From Rhyacophila brunnea (Eukaryota > Arthropoda > Insecta > Trichoptera > Rhyacophilidae): DNA of 64,000 nt. The position numbers and the translations under genes were made by a program. Below the pieces are notes generated by a model that searched no databases, was not told the origin of the DNA, and saw nothing but the letters and a program-made list of their open reading frames with translations. The stretch's first letter is position 1; each line of letters starts with the position of its first letter. The stretch covers positions 124,001 through 188,000 of the forward strand of contig JAGYXB010000561.1 of NCBI GenBank assembly GCA_022495005.1. The letters run 5' to 3'. This document shows positions 9,998 to 20,877 of this stretch, one piece after another.

Positions 9998-10750
9998 GTT
10001 TTTGAAGTTATACTTCTTTTGGCGCATTTGGGGAAACAGATCAGAGTGTATTTTTGGCGTGTGATGAAGTTACGCGCGCCGATGTAACACGTTTGGCGTG
10101 TGACGGAAGTTGCACGCGCCGATGCAACACATAATTTATTATTATGATTATATTCATTTTGGTCTCCAGGGTACATGCGCATACGCATAGTGTTATTTTG
10201 TTAGTCGTTCAATACAACCAAGTAAACAGCACGCATTATAAACATAACCAATATTGTGTCATAATAAATATATATGTTTATAAACAAATTTCTGGAGAAT
10301 AACATTCTACACTGTTAATTTAGATTAATAAAACTTTATTTATATTGGAGTGTATATATATTTTTCATTGTAAAGATTGTGTATCAAGATTTGTAGCTAT
10401 ATGTATGTAAGTATTATTTATGAGTAAAATTATATATCAATAAATAAATAAATTTTGTGAATGTTGTTTTGGTAAATAATTCAAAAAATATATTAAAATT
10501 TGATTTTTTATTAATTCATCATGGGCACTTCTGAATCGATTATAACCACTGTATGGCAAAGCTGAGTTTTGGTCCAATACAATAATTAAATTAACATTAT
10601 TATCATGTGCTATATGAGACACAGATGAATCTCGTACGTTTTCATCAACCTTATCCACTGTAATATTAATAGACTCAGGTAACGGCTTATTTTGTTTTGT
10701 TACGCCAAAGAAGTATAACTTCTAACGCGCGTACATAAGTACACAGACCG
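9998..10750 (-). mobile_element. family T composite element, copy 1, with a different interior
   Basis: The left end (GAAGTTATACTTCTTTTGGC, then GCATTTGG and AGAGTGTATTTTTGGCGTG) and the right end (TTACGCCAAAGAAG, TATAACTTCTAACGCGCG, TACATAAGTACAC) are both family T ends in the same orientation as the complete minus-strand copy at 55021-55592. The interior is longer and different, and no tRNA-like module was recognised in it. Near the left end a GTGTGACGGAAGTTGCACGC block repeats with variation. It also carries an open frame (separate entry). This may be a family member with captured DNA, or two ends that flank an unrelated insertion. Confidence 0.6.
10437..10700 (-). CDS. unrecognised ORF inside family T copy 1
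   Basis: The frame begins right beside the element's right inverted end and runs leftward: QNKPLPESINITVDKVDE, then RDSSVSHIAHDNNVNLIIVL, DQNSALPYSGYNRFRSAHDE and IKNQILIYFLNYLP before a stop. The composition is protein-like, with balanced charged residues and no low complexity, so it is probably a real coding remnant. I recognise no family. The first in-frame ATG is at 10658, but the frame is open further upstream. It might be a fragment of the autonomous partner of family T, a captured host exon, or chance. Confidence 0.35.
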   Translation of the reverse strand, partial: TKQNKPLPESINITVDKVDENVRDSSVSHIAHDNNVNLIIVLDQNSALPYSGYNRFRSAHDELIKNQILIYFLNYLPKQHSQNLFIY

Positions 10751-10870
10751 ATTTTTTTCTTATAACGGACATGGTTTTGGTGTGTTACAACAATTTATGT
10801 AAGTATATTTAATAAAGAATGCTTGATTCTCAAATCGAGTGTACAATAAATAAATGCTTTATTAATAATA

Positions 10871-11055
10871 AGGGGGGACCAAGGGGTGAAGTCGTGTATA
10901 TCAAGGTTTGAATCCCGGGTCAAGTAAATTCACATATTATTTTTCAATGAACTAATAGGTTAAGCGAGTCATTATCTGTTTATTTTATGAAAAATAGTAA
11001 GAAACCTCTTTGCGAGACGGCATAGATCCGCATCGGATTGTGGAGCCAATGAAAA
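10871..11055 (+). mobile_element. SINE family B, copy 3 (tail type X)
   Basis: The B box GGTTTGAATCCCGGG (from 10904) differs by one base from the consensus GGTTCGAATCC. It is followed by the family body (TATTTTTCAATG, AATAGGTTAAGCGAG) and a type X tail (GAGACGGCATAGATCCGCAT, then CGGATTGTGGAGCC) like copy 1. The A box is degraded. Confidence 0.6.
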
Positions 11056-11350
11056 AAAATGATATAAGAATAATGATATCCTATCTTTATGCTAATATAC
11101 GAAGGACGCCACTGTTATCGATAAATAATGGGCCTCGGCGACATGGATTCGGTAATTAAGGCTTGTTCAAAGATGGTACATCGCCATCTAAAGGCCGATT
11201 ATGTTTTTATACATCTACCCAACCTACTTACTCTCTCGTTTTGTGACGAGATCAAACGATTATATTAAATCAAGATAAAACAGAGTAACGATTTCAACGT
11301 GCTGAATAAAAGATAGTTATATAAACGTCTACGATGTCATAAATATTGAT
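11056..11350. other. unassigned stretch
   Basis: Nothing recognised between the SINE and the LINE insertion. Confidence 0.5.
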
Positions 11351-11363
11351 ACATTGTATGTAT

Positions 11364-13376
11364 ATGTATAATTTTAAGTCCGCTGTTTTACATTATATAC
11401 GTTAGCCACATTGTTCGCAATATACCGAAAGCTATAACAGTCTCCCAATTTGCAGACGATATATCTTTGTTCCTTAAAACTAAAGACCCCAATCAGGATA
11501 AAAATATAATGGAATGTGCACTAGAAACAATTAGAAATAATCTATTCAAACTGGGTTTGGATCTATCTCCGGAGAAAACGGTATTCGTACATTTCAACAA
11601 AAACAAAATACTGCCGGGAGAATTTCAAATTAAATTGAATGATATGATGATTAAATCAACTGAATCAGCCAAATTTCTAGGTATTTATTTTGACTTCAAG
11701 CTTTCTTTTGATAAACATGTCAATTACATTGCCCAGAAAGTCAATAGAGCCACCAACATTATAAAGTTCCTTAGAGGTACTTGGTGGGGATCACACCCTT
11801 CCACTCTAATAACTTTCTATAAAAGCTACATCAGATCCATAATGGACTATGGAAGCTATATTTACTTCCCAAAAAATAAAGGAGCAAAGCTACAGTTAGA
11901 ACGACTACAGAACCAAGCTATCAGATTGGCTCTTGGCCTAAGAAAAAGTACACCTACTAACATACTACTTGCCGAAGCCAAGATAACATTACTAGAAGAA
12001 AGATCTAAATTTCTATGTAAAAACTTCTTGGTAAAATGTATGTCAAACCGTACTTCTAATACGAGATACAATGTCAACAGATTTCTACAAACAACTATAA
12101 CGCGAGATCGTACTCCGAAGAGATTTCAAATTTTAAAAGAAAGTATCCAAGCTGTAAATTGTATTGATCATCTGATTTTAAAAAGAGACTTCTACAACTT
12201 TTTTAATTATACATATGAGGATATTATATATAACGTTTTAACTAATACAAAAATAGGAATGGAGCTATCGCACTCCGACTCTCCCGACTTATTATTCAAG
12301 TCCAAATTTAGCAATCAAAATGTAGTCCAAATTTTTACGGATGGAAGCAAAATTCCCGATTCACCTTCAGTAGGTGTAGCAGTGTTCTTCCCCCAATCCA
12401 ACACGTCGGTTGCCAAAAGTGTCCACAGATTCACTTCCATCTATACAGCATAGTGCTTAGCCTTATACGAAGCCACTAAAATTGCACTTAATTACAAAAA
12501 TAAAAATATCAACATTTTCACTGACTCCTTAAGTCTGATTCACTCGCTCGAAAATCCAAATTTCAGCATCAAAACTAATGACTACATTCTTAATATTAGA
12601 ACCAACATTTCCAAATTTAGCAATAGTAACGAACACGGTACAAATATACAGATATACTGGATTCCAGCACATAAAGGAATTAATGGCAATGAAATTGCGG
12701 ATCAATTGGCAAAAAAATCTGTAAAATACCCATCAGAAAATATAAGAATTCCATACACAGATTTTAAAGCCCAGTTTAAACAAACAATGAGCGAAAATAA
12801 CGGTAAATATTTAGAAAATCTTGGGAAAGAAAAGGGAACACACTACTATCAAAACTTTTATAGTAGATCTCCTAAAACTTGGTTTAGTAAACATTGTACA
12901 ATAAAGCGAGATGTAATAGTGACAATAGCTAGAAGCAGGTCAGGGCATTACAGTCTCAACGAATCATTGTACAAAATTAAAGTGGTAGATAGCCCTCAGT
13001 GTCAGTGTGGACATCCCACTCAAGATCTTAACCACATTGTCTGGCAATGTGATGCCTATGACCAGGAGAGAGAAGTGTTATTGAATAAGTTGGGGAAATG
13101 CAGGTTATACCCTCCTTTTACGATTAATTCGTTCCTGGCAAAACCAAATATTTCAGTTATGAAAATTGTACATGAATTTCTCCAAAAATGTAACGTAAAT
13201 GTCCAGTGTATAGTGTAACAAAAATGTAATTCTGTATCATTAATAATGTAACTATTTATGCCTGTCGTTAAAAAAAAAATGTATGTATACTTTTGTAAAC
13301 CATTGTAAAGCAGAATAGCCTTCCATTCAGAGAAGAGCTCAATTGCTTCCAAATAAAGAAAAAAAAAAAAAAAAAA
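11364..13376 (+). mobile_element. 5'-truncated RNase H-bearing LINE (I/LOA-like) with TSD and poly(A)
   Basis: All hallmarks of target-primed reverse transcription are present. The 5' end is truncated inside the reverse transcriptase (LSPLFYIIYV, just before the FADD box). The 3' end has AATAAA at 13352-13357 followed by an A run (13359-13376). The insert is flanked by the direct repeat ACATTGTATGTAT (11351-11363) and ACATTGTATTTAT (13376-13388), which differ at one base. The order RT, RNase H, Cys/His tail points to the I or LOA group of non-LTR retrotransposons. One frame covers everything that remains, apart from a single stop. Confidence 0.9.
11380..13218 (+). pseudogene. LINE ORF2: RT C-terminus, RNase H and Cys/His domain
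   Basis: One frame runs from the truncated 5' end to the stop after 13218. It starts with SQFADDISLFL (the YADD catalytic box of reverse transcriptase, about 11444-11476). It continues with the thumb (GLDLSPEKTVFVHF, KFLGIYFDFKLSF, YIRSIMDYGSYIY) and reaches RNase H at IFTDGSK (first catalytic Asp), FTDSLSLIHS and WIPAHKGINGNEIADQLA. A final CQCG...HIVWQC gives a C-x-C-x7-H-x4-C type knuckle. The only interruption is TAG at 12451-12453, between IYTA and CLALYEA, exactly where the RNase H catalytic Glu is expected in this motif (A-E-x-x-AL). Palm motifs before FADD are lost by truncation. The enzyme copied LINE RNA into DNA; this copy cannot. Confidence 0.9.
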
Positions 13377-13388
13377 CATTGTATTTAT

Positions 13389-13980
13389 CAGTATACTTTA
13401 TAAAGATGTTTAAATAAAATTATAAGATTTTTGTTGACTAATCAAGTGACCTTAAAGCTTTATATCCCATTTACACGTACATTTACTGCTGACAGTACGT
13501 ATGATTGTGGCCCCATAATAAGGAAATGCACGTGTAAACACGCATTATCAAGATTGCATGCGTAGATCAAAAAAAATCTGAAGCTTCTGAATTTTCACGC
13601 ATTAATTGGTACTTGATGCGTATGAGCAATATAACGATAGTGGCGAACCGATCGGAAGAAATACAATCATTGGGTCTCGTTTACGCTTGAAGAATGAGAT
13701 TGTAGAGACAGTCAGTACTTTTACGTGTAAACAGGACATTATCGCAGGAGTTTAAAATTCACACTATTGATGCCAATTAATCCATGCACGTGTATAGGTT
13801 CTATTATACACGATACTCACAAAATATAGTTATTATTATACAGTATTGGATATATAAATTTAATAATCATTACTAACGGTGCTGGCGTTTAAAAACTGAA
13901 AAAACATAATTATTATAGTGATGTGTAATAATTTCGGTGACTAATGTTATTTTTCTTGTACCTATTTAAAAAAAAAAAAC
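13389..13980. other. unassigned stretch with repeated ACGTGTAAAC motif
   Basis: ACGTGTAAAC occurs at about 13530 and 13726, and its near reverse complement TTTACACGTAC at about 13471, along with GCACGTGTA at about 13788. This could be a worn inverted-repeat element. No ends or target duplication could be fixed. Confidence 0.3.
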
Positions 13981-14454
13981 GGTGTGTGTACTTATGTACG
14001 CGCATTAGAAGTTATACTTCTTTGGCGTAACAAAACTAAAACAAAATTTGTGATAAACTAGATTCTTTGACTAGCTCTTAATTATTTTGTTAAATTACAC
14101 ATTCAAAAAAAAGGAGCGCTTATTGAAACGCCGTTCAAAGTACCGTAAAGTACCAACTTTATCTCTGACATTTAATCGTTTGTTTACGTAAGGAACTGCA
14201 AATGGCTGACAATAGTAAATTCGCTGCCTAGGCAACGGAACAATTCTAAACTATAATATTATACTGTATAATCGTCACAGTATCATACTGTGGCGTAAAG
14301 GTAGTGCGTTCGGCTGATAACCGAACAATCGGTGGTTCGAATTCAATCGTGTGTGTTTTTTTTGTGTGAAAAAATAAACTATGTGTTACATGTCACACGC
14401 CAAAAAATACACTCTGATCTGATTTTCCAAACGCGTCAAAAAAATATAACTTAC
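13981..14454 (+). mobile_element. family T composite element, copy 2, with tRNA-like module
   Basis: The head is GGTGTGTGTACTTATGTACG, then CGCATTA and the inverted-repeat unit GAAGTTATACTTCTTTGGCG. The far end is a decayed inverted copy (CGTCAAAAAAATATAACTT). Between them are CCTAGGCAACGGAACAATTC, shared by all full copies, and a tRNA-like segment near the far end. About 30 bp of head sequence lies outside the inverted repeat, so the ends are asymmetric. Other copies are at 50053-50181, 55021-55592, 63317-63567 and 63583-64000. No protein is encoded. Confidence 0.8.
14291..14350 (+). promoter_or_regulatory. tRNA-like module / pol III-type promoter in family T copy 2
   Basis: An A box TGGCGTAAAGG at 14291-14301 and a B box GGTTCGAATTC at 14334-14344, one base from consensus, are spaced as in a tRNA gene. 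Between them TTCGG-CTGATAA-CCGAA forms a perfect 5 bp stem with a 7-base loop whose anticodon would be GAT. GCGT and GTGC can form the D stem with wobble pairs. The acceptor stem is not convincing, so this is tRNA-derived, not a working tRNA. Confidence 0.7.
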
Positions 14455-15174
14455 TAATAACAAAATCTTATTTTTAATTGTACACCTAGGTGTCTACCTC
14501 ATTTGCAGTCATTAGAAATTCACATTATTTTCTATAATAATACTGATAATCATAGGTATCTCTTATATCAACATGCTTCAATATTACAATAATTATGTAA
14601 TATATTTATAATATAACATTATATTTAAGTAACATAATAGGTAATAGAAAAATGTTATTTGGAAAAGTTAATAATTTTCATTCTTTCTTTCATATCAAAT
14701 CATATTTTTTTACGGCTGAGAATTAATTAAACATATAAAATGTCAGTAACTATCTAGATTTTATTATTAAATTCATTTTATTTAGTGAAATCTCGTTTTG
14801 CGCTAGTTTCAGATAGTTTTAAAGTGAGCTTTAATGGAAGGCCTTCTTGTAAATGCCAGGAAAGCTCTATGGGTGAAAAGCTCAGAGGAAACGGAAGTGG
14901 CTGCGAGAGAGAAGTTAATGAAAGGCCAAGTTTCCATCAAAGAGGCTTATTGCACACATTATATCGATCTGAATAATCATCCACAAACGCAGTCAACCTA
15001 CCTGATTACATAACAAATCTATTTTGAGATTCATGAACCCCTCGGCCTTTTGAATATTATATAACTTAATAAGATTCAGATTAAAATATGTTTAATAAAT
15101 CTTTAAAATTTCCTACAATAAAATTTTATCAGATCTAAAGTAAAAAATGCATAAATAATTTGGAAATGAATATT
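14455..15174. other. unassigned AT-rich stretch
   Basis: A short frame at 14785-14976 (SRFALVSDSFKVSFNG, then MGEKLRGNGSGCEREVNERP) has a protein-like mix and could be a LINE scrap, but no motif fixes it. Confidence 0.35.
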
Positions 15175-15625
15175 TTACAACGTTTTTCTTAGCTCGTATT
15201 CTTATTTGTCCGGTGGTTCTTTGTCAGGTACAAATCTTCCAATCGATTTTTAACTAACTTCCCGACTAGCTAGACATTTGAAACTTTTAGAATATATCAG
15301 AACACGATGCCAATGCATTTTTTTAATACTTTTAGCCATCTTTAAGTAGAATTGAATTCATATTCAGTTAATTCTGTTTTGTATGAAAAGTTATTTCGAC
15401 ACCATTATCGGTTGCTAGGGTCTGGGGTCCTAGCAACTAAATTATTAATATATACGTGCGTTACTATGTAAATCAATATGACATGTCAAATTGATATTAC
15501 AGTAGGTATTATTTGTATTAAGTACATTTTTTTGATCGTTTAAGCTAGTCAAGTCAAGTTTATATGATTCAACAGAAAATTTAAAAACGTTGTATATAAA
15601 AAGTTCTTTTTATCTTGTAATTATT
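15175..15625 (+). mobile_element. repeat family A, copy 2
   Basis: Full-length relative of the copy at 8565, with the same start (TTACAACGTTTTTCTTAGC), the GTTGCTAGGG...CCTAGCAAC palindrome and the AAAAAGTTCTTTTT end. It has an extra segment (ATATTACAGTAGGTATTATT) between the palindrome and the 3' end. Confidence 0.8.
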
Positions 15626-17375
15626 TTTATTGAAATTACAATATGATAACTATTATTATAAAATATATCTTTCAGCCATAAATAAGGGTTTGCGATACAA
15701 TAGATTTTGTAAATAAACCTCAAATAGAAATTAAGTAGATACATAGGTCGAAGTAGATACAATCGTTGAAAAAATAAATATATTCCTCCAGTGGTTACCA
15801 AAACGTAGAAGCCGTGGATCAACGAAGTAGTTAAATTCTGAGTAATTTAAATTAAAGTAAGTTAGTTAAGTAAGTTAAATTCTGGTGGTAATTTAAAGCA
15901 CAGATCCAAGATTAGTGGAAACAGCTTCGTCAGGCTTTTATTCCTGAATATAATATTCTGGCTGATGATAATAATGTTGAATATAGGTAACTCTAAAATT
16001 ATTATTCCTATTGGAATTAATATTCTACAATTATTCTTTATTATTATATTATTTTATTACGGAATTATTATTCCTATTAGTGAAATAACATATAATTTAT
16101 TATATTAGTACTATCAACCGAAGGTACTTGATGGATTTTCAATTAATATTCTAATGTACTTAAGTTTTGTACTATTCCATTTGAAATGTTTCTTGCGATC
16201 CGGGTTTCGCCTTTCGGCATCTTGTGCTATTATGAAAAGCTAAATTCACACTGACAATGAATACAATTAATTCTAATTTATATAACAAATGAATACAATA
16301 ATGTAGGTAAAATCTTTATCACCTACCTATTAAGTCAAGGATCACAATAAAAATATAACCAACAAATTATAGTTGAAGTGTTTGTAAAAAAACCCCAATC
16401 ACTAATAATACAATCAATATGTGTATACTTCGTCAAGACCCTAGTAATAGATCTTTAAATAATAATCAATAAATACATACTACATTCAAGAGGTATAAAA
16501 TCGTCATCACTGGATATCTGATGGAATTAACTAATGAGGTATATCAATAATACTTATCAGTCTTTAGTTTATAGTTATTATTTTTAAGTTATATTAGTTA
16601 AACAGATATTCTTACATGCTACTACTTTTATTTATTTTTTATTTATAACAAATCCATGAATAAGCACAGATCAGTGTTGCCAACCGTACTATAAATTTTA
16701 CGCAAATATCACAAAAATACTATAATTCTGAAGGATTTGAGACGAAAAATGTTCCTGTACCATAGTTTTTCTGAAATACTATTATAATCAACATAGAAAA
16801 ATATGCCAACACTGGCACCGATACATAATTTATTGTGACGGTTGTGTGGTCATAGAGATCAAGACCGGTGTTATATTTTAAGATAGAAATTTTCAGTGCA
16901 CATGATTGTATAAGCAGACAAAACGAGCCCTGATATTTTATTACAAGTTTCTAGATGAAGTAGTAACAATAATATAAACATATATTTATTTCATCTTATA
17001 TGCCTGTGTTACTACATTGTTTTTACCACATTGTATATTGTAGTATTATATTATATTCGCTTTCATTCATGTCACGCATATTTCAGGTTTCAATTCAAAT
17101 AGCACTGAAGGGATGATATTTTTATCATCCCCATTGTAATTCCACAAACTTTCATATACATGTGTTTAAATTTTTGTCATAAAAATACGAATTATTCGTG
17201 GTTCCTGTGATCGGTTATCTATTTATAAAGTGAAGTACTATTTATATCAGCGTAAACTTAAAATACGTACTTCAAATCCTTGCTGTATCAAAAATACACA
17301 TTATTATTTGGCATTCTAAACATTCTACATTCTACATGTCGTAAAACAATATTTATATGTGGTAAATAGAACCTA
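15626..17375. other. unassigned AT-rich stretch
   Basis: About 1.7 kb without recognisable genes. ATTATTCCTATTGGAATTAA (16001-16020) and GGAATTATTATTCCTATTAG (16061-16080) make a small inverted/direct repeat cluster. Confidence 0.45.
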
Positions 17376-17615
17376 AAGCGCATACGGTGATCGAGTGGCT
17401 TACTAGTCGGTTTATAAGGTCCAAGGTTCGAATCCAGGGTCTGGCAAATACATACATTGTTTTTCAATTTGTTGAGCGATTGGCTAACATCCATTTATCG
17501 TAAAAATAAAAATCTATTAATACACATTATGATGTTATGACGAAGGCCCATATGATGTTATTAAGATCGGACATGGTCAAAAGAATAGAGCTTTTTATAA
17601 TACCTGTCTCAACTT
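17376..17615 (+). mobile_element. SINE family B, copy 4 (best B box, tail type Y)
   Basis: The tRNA-like head has an A-box-like GTGATCGAGTGGCTTAC and a perfect B box GGTTCGAATCC at 17425-17435. The family body follows (CATTGTTTTTCAATTTGTTG, AGCGATTGGCTAACATCC, ATTTATCGTAAAAA). The tail (AAGGCCCATATGATGTTATT, AAGATCGGACATGGTCA) is type Y. Pol III-transcribed SINEs of this kind rely on a LINE for movement. Confidence 0.8.
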
Positions 17616-18199
17616 TTTTCGACAGTCAAGATTCAAAAATTCTGTAGGTTGAAACCTATTTATCTCTTTATTTCAAGAATGTTGTAGGCAAATTCTATAA
17701 GAACTGTTTATATAGTATATTATTGTTAAACATATTATCTCAAATCAAATCAAGCAATTAGAATTTCGAAATTTCTGAAAAATTTCATGAAATGAAATAT
17801 TTAATGAGCTTACTATCTCTTGAGAATTCTTGAGTAGAGAATCCCTATCATAATCTTTAGTGGTGAATACCAAATGATAAATTCGTTGTTAAATTATCAT
17901 GAATTACCATCTAGTCAAAGCTGAATCATTTAAAAATAATAAAATAATATGTACACATTTTCTATGATATAATAATGAGTAATGTTTAAAACGTATTATA
18001 TTACACGTGTCAATATATTATTATTTACTTAGCCAATAGGTTCGGAATCATAATTGATTGAACGTAGTCTCATTTTATTCGGTTATTTAATAAAAATGCT
18101 ATATACATATTGTATTTTTGTAGTTTATACCACACATACATATTATCAAGATTACAGTGGACTGAGTTCACTCAAATATCTTATCGAGTATGCCTCTTA
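17616..18199. other. unassigned AT-rich stretch
   Basis: Nothing recognised. Confidence 0.5.
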
Positions 18200-18221
18200 T
18201 ATTCGACCAGACTGAGACGCC

Positions 18222-18371
18222 CTTAGAGCGCGTGCTAAGAATGAAATTCCACACATAATAGAGATTTTTCGTCCCACATTCGGCGAAAACTTTACATCAC
18301 GTTCGAACAAGTTCCAATTCGTACGCAGAGGACGATCAAAGTTCGATGAAATTATAGATTCAGAGGGTCAG
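18222..18371 (+). CDS. unrecognised exon-like open stretch
   Basis: One frame reads ALRARAKNEIPHIIEIFRPT, then FGENFTSRSNKFQFVRRGRS and KFDEIIDSEGQ. It ends at CAG followed by GTATGT (donor GT at 18372), a good 5' splice site. The peptide is rich in charged residues and does not look like chance AT-rich translation. Just upstream the frame continues as EYASYIRPD but is broken by TGA. No family is recognised. It is either a decayed exon (host or transposon) or an exon whose acceptor lies after the TGA. Confidence 0.3.
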
Positions 18372-18559
18372 GTATGTGGCGTGAATGGGCTTATTGATTC
18401 GATTAATTTTATTCGGATATGGTTAACTTAAATTTTATACACCCACGTTACTTCGTATTATATTATTATCATTGATTAATTAAACAAAAAGTTTCACATG
18501 AGTTAAAATTCTTTACATATAATTAAAAAAATCAGAAAAGAATCCTAAAGATAAAGAGG

Positions 18560-18785
18560 CAAACAAGAGTACGCGATACGATAGAGTGATAGAGGTCGTT
18601 AAGCCGATTAAAATATGCATATGGACAACCGCCCAAGGGACACACTAAAACTCGCTGAATAGACCACCATATAAAGTCCAGTGGATGTACGTGGCAGTAT
18701 GAAAGTAGGAACTGAGAAGAGTGGAATGAGCCAGGGGAGGCTTTTGTCCAACAGTAGAACGACCATGGCTGATGATGACAAAATA
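18560..18785 (+). pseudogene. RTE-type LINE tail fragment
   Basis: The end reads WNEPGEAFVQQ, a stop, then NDHG and a stop, followed by a GATGATGA run. This is the typical C-terminus and 3' end of the abundant RTE-like LINEs (W..LGEAFVQQW). Upstream, GTCCAGTGGATGTACGTGGC parallels 32170-32190, but frames are broken. Confidence 0.65.
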
Positions 18786-19599
18786 TAATAAGTTTACATA
18801 ATTAAATGTATGGTTATTAAATTTGAAAGAGCGTGTAAAGGATTCAATAAATAGTAAACCGAACGAATAAATAATTAAAATTAAAGCCTAATTTAATTAA
18901 ACACACAATATGTATGTAAATAATATTTTTTATCATTACATACCAATGTAATATATTATTTTAGCCGTTAATTGATGCCCGTAATTAAATGATTTATTTT
19001 AATATCTTTTATCGTGTTACCTGTCAATTTATGGTGGAAATACATTGTATTATTAGTTTAAATAAAATGATTTCTTTACAAATCTAGATAAACATTAAAT
19101 GTTAAATAATCGTTTAGTAAGGAATCTTCGCCACTGCTATAAAGTCATTAAAATACACCCTTTTCAGACACCATTAGTACAGTGCATATCATCAGGATAC
19201 CAAGAATGCCAGATAGGCTTCTAAGGAATCGCAATGTCCCAAGAAGATGTAAGGTGCGGTTTAAGTTCTGGTTTGCAAAACGTCGAGCCTTAGGCCGCAA
19301 ATAATGAAGTAAACAGATCGATCGCACCTCTACCAGGGTTTTCAATACCGGTTTTTTATACACAAATGTTCCGGTTATCTTTGATAAACTACCGAATACT
19401 ACTTAAACTATTGATTATAAAAAAATCGTTAAAAAGATGTGATATAAAAAAGAAGTGTCAATTTATATATTTTAACGTGTTGCAGTACAGCAAATTGGTA
19501 TATGAAAAACCGTATCTCTTACAAATGAATTTAAGCAGACAAATAATTATTTGTTTCTCACTACTATCTAATTGAATCACCTTTTTTGAAATGTGTAAA
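18786..19599. other. unassigned stretch
   Basis: No supported gene. A frame at 19148-19363 on the minus strand is Leu/Arg-rich and unassigned. Confidence 0.45.
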
Positions 19600-19765
19600 A
19601 ATGCTAGCAGGATACGGGTTTCGGATGCTTTAAATAGGCTAGGAATATCAAGAAACTCAGAGGATATTGAAGGATAATGTCAAGAAGGACGCAGACTGAG
19701 TGTGACTGATTGGATACAAAAAGCTCGGAATAAAGGTTCCTGTAGGATGGTTATGTAATCGGCCA
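19600..19765 (+). pseudogene. possible LINE tail fragment
   Basis: The frame DWIQKARNKGSCRMVM resembles the W...A.DR..WR segment near the end of RTE-like ORFs. Nothing else supports it. Confidence 0.25.
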
Positions 19766-20529
19766 TAGACTTTAATGATTTGTAGCGCCAGATTAGGTTA
19801 GTAAATAAGTGTCTAAGTACATTTCGTTCGTATGCAGTATTGGTAAAAAAAATAAATGTCATTAAGTCTAAAAAATAAATACCGGACGTTTAAGAATAAT
19901 ATACCAAAAATGAGTAGTATTTTATTATATACTCGATACTGTAGACCCTATCCGTAAAGCACTACCTATCCAGTACCGTTCATACAGCAGTTGGTACTTC
20001 GCCAAAAACGTTTTCTGAACATCGATTCAGAAGCACCTCTTGCTACTTGATACTTTATAACTCTATATACACTCTATATAATATTATATAAAGGCAACTA
20101 TGTGAACAGGAAATGGCTAGTACTACATTATACTCTTCGTTCTAGAGAACTACTTAAAAAGCTCTAAAGCTAGAGCTTTGTAAAAGTTAAATTACTAGTA
20201 AATTCCGAATTCCAGTTTATCGATTTTTTAAAGTGAAATATTCATCAAATATCCAATAGGTAATGTACAACTATTCCGAACTCTATAAGAATGTACTAAT
20301 AATATTCAAATACTCCGTGTTCAATATTTTGAACCGGTGATGCTAAAGAAATAACAATTTATAAGTAACCATTTTTACATTAATTGTTATTATCACTCCA
20401 AGACTGGTTTCATCTTACGACATTAGTTATAACAATAAACAAATATTAGTAAAAACTACCATCCTAAAATAAGCATACTACCATCTACGTCTTTATAACA
20501 ACAGACTAAATATAAACCCAAACTGTGCA
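19766..20529. other. unassigned AT-rich stretch
   Basis: Nothing recognised. Confidence 0.5.
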
Positions 20530-20830
20530 CCATAATCATGGCCCCCACATCCAGAATTGTCACCATTCGCCATCATATTATTATGAAGCACTGATCGCGA
20601 CCCCCTTTTGTGATAGCCACAATGCTACCCTTGACCATATTGAATTCGTAGTCATTTTTATTAGTCAGTAAACTCTATCTAAATCTAAAATAATTATAAA
20701 ATTAAAAACCACTCGTAAAATAGTCCCACATGCGACTTTTTTAATATTAGAGAAAAATTGTGGTGTATGTTTATCTCACTTAACTGGGCGACCCGCCACA
20801 CTGAGCCCCTCCTAAACTTGGAGCATGACC
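20530..20830. repeat. dispersed repeat family C, copy 2
   Basis: Same orientation and order of shared blocks as 7280-7624: CATGGCCCCCACATCC, AAAATAGTCCCACATGCGAC, then GTGTATGTTTATCTCACTTA, ACTGGGCGACCC. It ends about 50 bp before a family A copy. Clearly diverged; class unknown. Confidence 0.5.
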
Positions 20831-20877
20831 ATAATAATAACTTATATAAACACTTAGATATAACCATGAACGAATCC

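Noticed and set aside
9910..10188. Minus-strand ORF of 92 codons
   Set aside because: Lies across the repetitive left end of family T copy 1; its repeated Ala/Arg/Thr part comes from the duplicated GTGTGACGGAAGTTGCACGC block, not from a protein.
11862..12077. Minus-strand frame inside the 11-13 kb LINE
   Set aside because: Antisense shadow of the ORF2 thumb region.
13056..13379. Minus-strand frame starting in the LINE poly(A)
   Set aside because: Begins with a run of Phe codons from the poly(A) tail and is antisense to ORF2.
14289..14350. Functional tRNA-Ile(GAT) gene
   Set aside because: The D-arm, anticodon stem-loop and B box look right, but the acceptor stem does not pair and the T stem is poor. 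The module repeats inside a mobile element, and GAT is not a normal eukaryotic nuclear Ile anticodon. Treated as tRNA-derived.
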